Part shown: positions 31,537-34,977 of the stretch, piece by piece
Position numbering within the stretch: the stretch's first letter is position 1
How the letters are laid out: each line of letters begins with the position of its first letter
Assembly (NCBI GenBank): GCA_027021615.1
Contig: JALUTY010000067.1
Location: forward strand, 1 to 34,977
Length of the DNA: 34,977 bases
DNA from: a bacterium
Lineage (GTDB): Bacteria; Desulfobacterota; Deferrisomatia; Deferrisomatales; Deferrisomataceae
Direction of reading: 5' to 3'
The notes under the pieces: generated by a model
The model's input: only the letters and a program-made list of their open reading frames with translations
Databases searched by the model: none
What the model was told of the DNA's origin: nothing
Position numbers and translations under genes: made by a program

Positions 31537-32877
31537 GTGCGACGAGCCGTTGCGATCCTTCTCCTGCTCCTGGCCGTTGCGGCGACGTCCGCGTGGGCGA
31601 CCCGCCCAGCGTTCGTCCTGCTGTACACGGTCGACGAGCGGGGAGAGGTCCTGCCCTGCGGGTGAAAGAAAAACCCGCGAGGCGGTCTGGCCAAGCGAGC
31701 AACCTATGTGGAGTCGGTGAGGAAGCAGAGCCCTGTCCTCTTCGTGAGCGCCGGAAACTGCCTGTTCAAACGGGAGCGGATCCCGGCCCGGAAGATCCCT
31801 CAGGCCCGTGAGATCGCCCGGCTCATGGTGGACGCCTACAACGAGATGGGGCTGGCGGCAATGGGAGTGGGAGCCTACGATCTGTCGCTGGGGGTGGACT
31901 TCCTGCTGGATCTGGCCCGACGGGCGCGGTTCCCTTTCGTCTGCGCGAATCTTACGGACCCCCACGGCACCCCCTACTTCCCCGCGTACCGCATCGTGGA
32001 GGCGGGGGGCCTGCGCGTAGCCCTGGTCGGCGTGATGGACAGCCGCCTCAAGCGCGGCCACATCCCGGGGGGCCGCAAGGTGGTCGTGGCGCCTCCGCTG
32101 GAAACAGTGGCTAGGGTGATCCCTCGGGTAGCCCAGGAACGGCCCGATCTGATCGTGGTGCTGACCGACATGAGCGAGCGGCGGCGGCGGCTGCTGGCCC
32201 GAAAAGGGCTACCCGTGGATCTGGTGGTGGGCACGTCCCGCCGCAATCAACTGTCGGTGCCGTTCCATCTGAAGGGAACCCTGATCGTCGCGCTGGATCG
32301 CAGGGGCAAGACCCTGGGCCGGGTGGACGTGATTCCGAAGAAGGGCGGAGGGTACGAGCTGAGGAACAGCTTCATCCCCCTCCTCCAGAAAAGGTACCCG
32401 GATCATCCCCGGGTGGGGAAGATGGTTCGAGAGACGCTGGCCCGGATCCGGTCCCTGCAGGCCCAGGCCATTCCCGAGGTGGCGGAAGGGGGGGAAGAGG
32501 GGTGCGGCCAGGACTACGTAGGCGCCGAGACGTGCCGTCGGTGTCACGGCAGACGTTATGCCCACTGGAAACACACCCCCCATGCCCGGGCCTACGAGAC
32601 GCTTCGGGCCAAAGGAAAGGAACTCGACACCGAGTGCCTGGCCTGCCACACGGTGGCGTTCGAGTGCAGCAACGGCAAACCCGACCGCCGGAGCATGGAG
32701 CAGTTTCCCGGCGTCCAGTGCGAGTCGTGCCACGGCCCCGGTTCGGCGCACGCCGCGTCCGAGGGCCGTACCCCGGTGGAGCCCGGCCTCGTGTGCGCCA
32801 AGTGCCACACCCGCGATCGGAGCGACACCGAGCGGATCGAAGATCGGGCCTCAGAAGCCTGCGCGGAGACCGACTAA
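31537..32877 (+). CDS. Candidate selenoprotein: degenerate metallophosphatase fused to tetrahaem cytochrome c (read through TGA at 31663-31665)
   Basis: A 446-residue periplasmic protein if TGA at codon 43 is read as selenocysteine. GTG at 31537 follows a perfect AAAGGAGG and starts a signal peptide (AVAILLLLLAVAATSAWA). Then YTVDERGEVLPCG-U-KKNPRGGLAKRATYVESVRKQSP continues in one frame; relatives of this UshA-like family have PCGC..NP.GGLA.R at this place, so Sec replaces the second Cys. The phosphatase-like part (to about residue 310) lacks the normal metal motifs: GNHD is GAYD and DAGD is SAGN. The C-terminal cytochrome c554-like part has CRRCH (333), CLACH (367), CESCH (395) and CAKCH (420). 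It is divergent from the 18-haem cytochrome, a likely partner. Confidence 0.85.
31663..31700 (+). promoter_or_regulatory. Candidate bacterial SECIS element
   Basis: The TGA at 31663-31665 is followed after exactly 18 nt by GGTCT (31684-31688), as in fdnG of this window and E. coli fdhF. The loop GGTCTG is closed by GGC/GCC (31681-31683 and 31690-31692), and below an internal loop CG (31678-31679) can pair with CG (31696-31697). The stem is shorter than that of fdnG. Confidence 0.7.
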
Positions 32878-32896
32878 GGCCGCCGGCGCGTCCGGC

Positions 32897-33424
32897 TCAA
32901 GCGCCCCGCTTCTCCGAGATCCACCGCCCCATCGAGGTCACCGTGTCGGGCCAGGCGGACGAGACCCGGTTCTCGACGAACTCGCGGTACAGGGCGTCGA
33001 GCACGTCCCAGATCTCCCGAATCAACCCCGCCCGCACCAGGGCGGTTCCGTGCCACCCCTCGTCGGGGTCGCCCTCCACGGATGGCACCTTTCCGGCGGC
33101 CAGGTCCAGCGTGTCGCCCTTCAGGGTGAACTCGTACTCCCGGTCGTTCACCGCCAGCCCGAGCCGCACCTCCTGGACCTTCTTCCCAACGGCCAGGGCC
33201 GCGGCCGCCTCGGCCGAGCGGGCCACCTCGCCGTTGCGGAGGATGTTCTCCTTGCTGTCGGTCTCGAGGCTTCCCAGGGTGAGGCGCTCCTCGATCCACA
33301 GCGTGGCCGTGCCCATCCCCGGCACCGGCACCTCGCCCCCGTGTTCCTCGATCCGGTACCACAGCCAGGTCAGGAACTCATGGCCCCAAAAGGCCTTCTC
33401 CTCCAGGGTGTTGAGCACGTCCAT
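32897..33424 (-). CDS. RdgC-like pair, second protein
   Basis: A 175-residue soluble protein. It opens MDVLNTLEEKAFWGHEFLTWLWYRIEEHGGEV, the G.EFLTWLW signature that I associate with proteins encoded next to short RdgC proteins in deltaproteobacteria and with the region following the N-terminal half in full-length RdgC. A beta-rich middle (VQEVRLGLAVNDREYEFTLKGDTLDLAAGKVPS) and a helical end (IREIWDVLDALYREFVENR) follow. I infer that it completes a split RdgC with the preceding gene, but this is not proven; an independent protein is possible. Its ATG overlaps the upstream stop (TGATG). The gene is convergent with the selenoprotein candidate. Confidence 0.65.
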   Translation of the reverse strand: MDVLNTLEEKAFWGHEFLTWLWYRIEEHGGEVPVPGMGTATLWIEERLTLGSLETDSKENILRNGEVARSAEAAAALAVGKKVQEVRLGLAVNDREYEFTLKGDTLDLAAGKVPSVEGDPDEGWHGTALVRAGLIREIWDVLDALYREFVENRVSSAWPDTVTSMGRWISEKRGA

Positions 33425-34047
33425 CACGATCCTCCACCCGGCGCGAACCAGGCAGGGGCCACCCGGTCCAGCACCTCGGCGCGATCCTCTCCCAGGACCT
33501 CCAGGGCCAGGGAGTAGGGGAACAGGGGCCGCAGCCGCAGTCCAAAGGTGCGCTCGAACAGGGTGCGGAACGTCTCGTTCGCCTTCTCGGCCGTGCTCCA
33601 GAACCACGCCTCCCGGCGGTCCAGGTCCCAAACCATGTCGGTCCCCTGCACCGATGGGATCACCCGCTCCAGGAGCTCCCTGCGCACGAGGGCGGCGATC
33701 TCGTCCCGCTCGGCCCGGGTCAGGTCCTCGCGGCCTGCCTTCAGCCGCCACTCGGCCTCGCGGCGGCGGCACTGGAGCTTGAAGTACTTCGAGGGGATCC
33801 GTTTGGTGTCGACCCGCAGGGTGAGGCAGATCGTGCTCCCCACGAGCCACCGGTCCAGGGGCAGCCCCGGCTCGAACCAGTCGTTCGCCCCCACCCAGCC
33901 CGCCACCTGCTCGCGCTCGTCGTCGGACGCGAAGTCCTGGAAGGCGTGGGTCTGAATCGCCTCTTCGTACCGGTCCCGGAAGTCCGGGGGCACGTCCCCC
34001 ATCACCCGATAGCGCCGCATGCGAATCCCGCCTGACAACAGCCCCAT
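33424..34047 (-). CDS. RdgC-like recombination-associated protein, short form
   Basis: A 207-residue protein resembling the N-terminal two thirds of RdgC, a DNA-binding protein that modulates RecA. Matching features are YRVMGDVPPDFRDRYEEAI at the start, GWVGANDWF, LTLRVDTKRIPSKYFKLQCRRREAEW with the following charged helix (LTRAERDEIAALVRRELLERVIPS), and DMVWDLDRREAWFWSTAEKANETFRTLFERTFGL, which parallels the MMWID....L...CAS..KAED....L segment of E. coli RdgC (303 residues). The C-terminal third is absent and may be supplied by the next gene, whose ATG overlaps this stop by 1 nt. The start ATG at 34047 has AAAAGGAG. It is expressed from a strong promoter at 34085-34113. Confidence 0.78.
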   Translation of the reverse strand: MGLLSGGIRMRRYRVMGDVPPDFRDRYEEAIQTHAFQDFASDDEREQVAGWVGANDWFEPGLPLDRWLVGSTICLTLRVDTKRIPSKYFKLQCRRREAEWRLKAGREDLTRAERDEIAALVRRELLERVIPSVQGTDMVWDLDRREAWFWSTAEKANETFRTLFERTFGLRLRPLFPYSLALEVLGEDRAEVLDRVAPAWFAPGGGS

Positions 34048-34084
34048 CACGACTCCTTTTTCCTCGAATGCACCAGGGCCGACG

Positions 34085-34113
34085 CTTATACGCGCCGGCC
34101 CTTCGGGTGTCAA
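34085..34113 (-). promoter_or_regulatory. Near-consensus sigma70 promoter for the RdgC-like pair
   Basis: On the minus strand, TTGACA (plus 34108-34113) and TATAAG (plus 34085-34090) are separated by 17 bp; the ATG is about 38 bp further on. It is the best sigma70 promoter in the window. Confidence 0.82.
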
Positions 34114-34219
34114 CGCGCGAATGGAGACGCAGGCACGGGAGAGGGGCTCCGGCAGGGGATAGATCACCCCTGCACAGGCGCCCCCACGCCCGGCCGCCGG
34201 TCGGGGCCCGGTCGCTCGG

Positions 34220-34681
34220 TCAGGGGGAGAAGCTCTCCGAAGTGGGGGTGGCCTGCTCTTTCCGGGACTCCGCCTTTGCCCACAGCGTCCGATCCTCGGC
34301 ACTGAGACGGGGGCCGTCCGCCCCCGTCTCCTCGGGGGAGTTCCACACCACGTTGACCAGGCGGACCACCCGGCCCTCCGGGGCTCCGTTCACCTCCCCG
34401 AACAGATGCCCGGCCTCCCCCTGGCGCAGGCAAAACGACCCGCCCGTTCCCGGCCGGCCGTTCCACCGAACCGCGGTCCTCGCCCAAGCCGCCTCGTCCC
34501 GCACCGTGGCCACCCACAAGCCCGGAGCCGCCCCTCCTCCCACCCCTCCCAGAAAGACTCCCGGATCGATCCGTATCCTGATCTTCGCCAGCATCCCTGC
34601 CTTCGTGCCCGCCCAGGCCGTGCCGACCAGCGCCAGCACCGAGAGCGTTCCTGCCAAGGCCACCGCTCGTGCTCGTCCCAT
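34220..34681 (-). CDS. Secreted protein of unknown function
   Basis: A 153-residue protein that I do not recognise. It has a signal peptide (MGRARAVALAGTLSVLALVG, cleavage after TAWA near residue 24). The mature part has a glycine-rich stretch (VFLGGVGGGAAPGLW), a single cysteine (SFCLRQGEAGHLFGEVNG) and a polar C-terminal tail (ESRKEQATPTSESFSP). The segment FCLRQGEAGHLFGEVNGAPEGRVVRLVNVVW might form a small beta domain. The start ATG at 34681 has GGAGGGCGAG just upstream; a 13-residue longer reading to 34720 is less likely because it lacks a signal-peptide start. It is on the same strand as the RdgC-like pair but they have their own promoter. Confidence 0.6.
   Translation of the reverse strand: MGRARAVALAGTLSVLALVGTAWAGTKAGMLAKIRIRIDPGVFLGGVGGGAAPGLWVATVRDEAAWARTAVRWNGRPGTGGSFCLRQGEAGHLFGEVNGAPEGRVVRLVNVVWNSPEETGADGPRLSAEDRTLWAKAESRKEQATPTSESFSP
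34304..34330. repeat. Perfect 11-bp inverted repeat inside the secreted-protein gene
   Basis: GAGACGGGGGC and GCCCCCGTCTC are separated by 5 bp. There is no T-tract and it lies within the coding part near the 3' end (around EETGADGPRL), so it is not an obvious terminator. Confidence 0.6.
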
Positions 34682-34784
34682 CTCGCCCTCCAAACAGGAA
34701 GAGGTAACAGATTTCCACAAGGATACTCATCGGCACGAGCGCACCCGTACTGAAGGCCGCGCCCCCCAACCCTGACCGACGAGA

Positions 34785-34815
34785 GCCCGGCCGGAGGCAG
34801 GTCCTTTGCCCCGCC
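34785..34815 (-). repeat. Truncated end of the hairpin element
   Basis: GCCCGGCCGGAGGCAGGTCCTTTGCCCCGCC without its last bases is the reverse complement of the left end of copy 1 (GGGGCAAGGGACCTG plus CCTCCGGCCGG). Only about 31 bp are present, so it is a fragment. Between it and the edge copy lies AT-rich sequence with ATACTAATACC at 34851, similar to the right flank of copy 3 read in reverse. Confidence 0.65.
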
Positions 34816-34910
34816 CTCTGAGGTGACGCGCCTATTTTGTCGTGGGGTTCATACTAATACCAACGGAACTATTGTCAGATCCCCGGCGTTCACAAGGGAA
34901 CCAGCGGGTG

Positions 34911-34977
34911 GGGGGCTGGTGGAGAGCCGGGCGCGGCCCCTTACGTCGCCGCGCCCTCACCCGGCTTGGATCGCTTT
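34911..34977 (-). repeat. Hairpin element, copy 4, cut by the window edge
   Basis: GGGGGGCTGGTGGAGAGCCGG, shortened here to its first 20 bases, then GCGCGGCCCCTTACGTCGCCGCGC, corresponds to the reverse complement of the right arm of copies 1-3 (GAGCCGGGCGCGGCCC...TCGCCGCGC). The orientation is opposite to the other copies, and the rest lies outside the window. Confidence 0.65.

Noticed and set aside
31663-31665. TGA as a nonsense mutation making a pseudogene
   Set aside because: The rest of the gene is intact for over 400 codons, the TGA falls on a conserved Cys column, and a GGTCT element sits at the exact selenoprotein spacing. A mutation cannot be fully excluded from sequence alone.
34304-34330. 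Intrinsic terminator
   Set aside because: The stem is perfect but no T-tract follows on either strand and it lies within a coding region.

Overview
This is a GC-rich (roughly 65-70 %) bacterial chromosomal window of 35 kb. Gene content suggests a deltaproteobacterial anaerobe of the Desulfuromonadota/Desulfobacterota type, possibly a metal-respiring Deferrisoma-like organism. The pointers are multihaem cytochromes, a selenocysteine formate dehydrogenase, sigma54 regulation, and the DUF3786, DUF4911 and DUF3343 families. This placement is inference from families and composition; no rRNA, tRNA, transposase or CRISPR array was seen.

Layout. (a) 71-1497, minus: a DUF3786 gene translationally coupled to an outer-membrane beta-barrel gene. 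(b) 1580-4464, plus: an ArsM-like methyltransferase, then a small CXXC protein, a polyferredoxin membrane protein and a metallo-beta-lactamase-fold protein as a tight unit. (c) 4569-11740: housekeeping genes, namely oligoendopeptidase F, DUF4911-tldD, acylphosphatase, cobyrinate a,c-diamide synthase, a DUF3343 Se/S-carrier-like protein, a DciA-like protein and a TrmN6-like methyltransferase, interspersed with hairpin repeats. (d) 12000-17246: DUF1015, then a tandem substrate-binding lipoprotein coupled to a hybrid-free sensor kinase. (e) 17335-25350: a formate dehydrogenase operon of Tat-target peptide, selenocysteine alpha subunit, Fe-S beta subunit, membrane-anchored multihaem cytochrome c, cytochrome b, a giant six-cluster ferredoxin and a TorD-like chaperone. 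(f) 25442-28600: a NifA-like sigma54 activator divergent from glnA, which has a good -24/-12 promoter. (g) 29030-32877: a divergent pair of an 18-haem NapC-type cytochrome and a degenerate metallophosphatase-cytochrome c fusion. (h) 32897-34681, minus: a split RdgC pair under a near-consensus promoter, and an unknown secreted protein.

The most interesting observation is at 31537-32877. An in-frame TGA replaces the second Cys of the family's PCGC motif. It is followed, after exactly 18 nt, by the GGTCT element seen 18 nt after the selenocysteine TGA of the formate dehydrogenase gene in the same window. I read this as a candidate second selenoprotein, a periplasmic multihaem c-type cytochrome, which an ordinary gene caller would truncate.

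Non-coding structure is rich. There are three full copies, one edge copy and fragments of a ~186-bp near-palindromic element with compensatory changes in its terminal stem. A second inverted-repeat family (TTGACCCGGCGG ends) brackets the acylphosphatase gene. Two copies of a palindrome plus GACCGNN heptamer array bracket the ferredoxin-chaperone pair. Three helically phased CTGAAACA repeats lie upstream of the 18-haem cytochrome.
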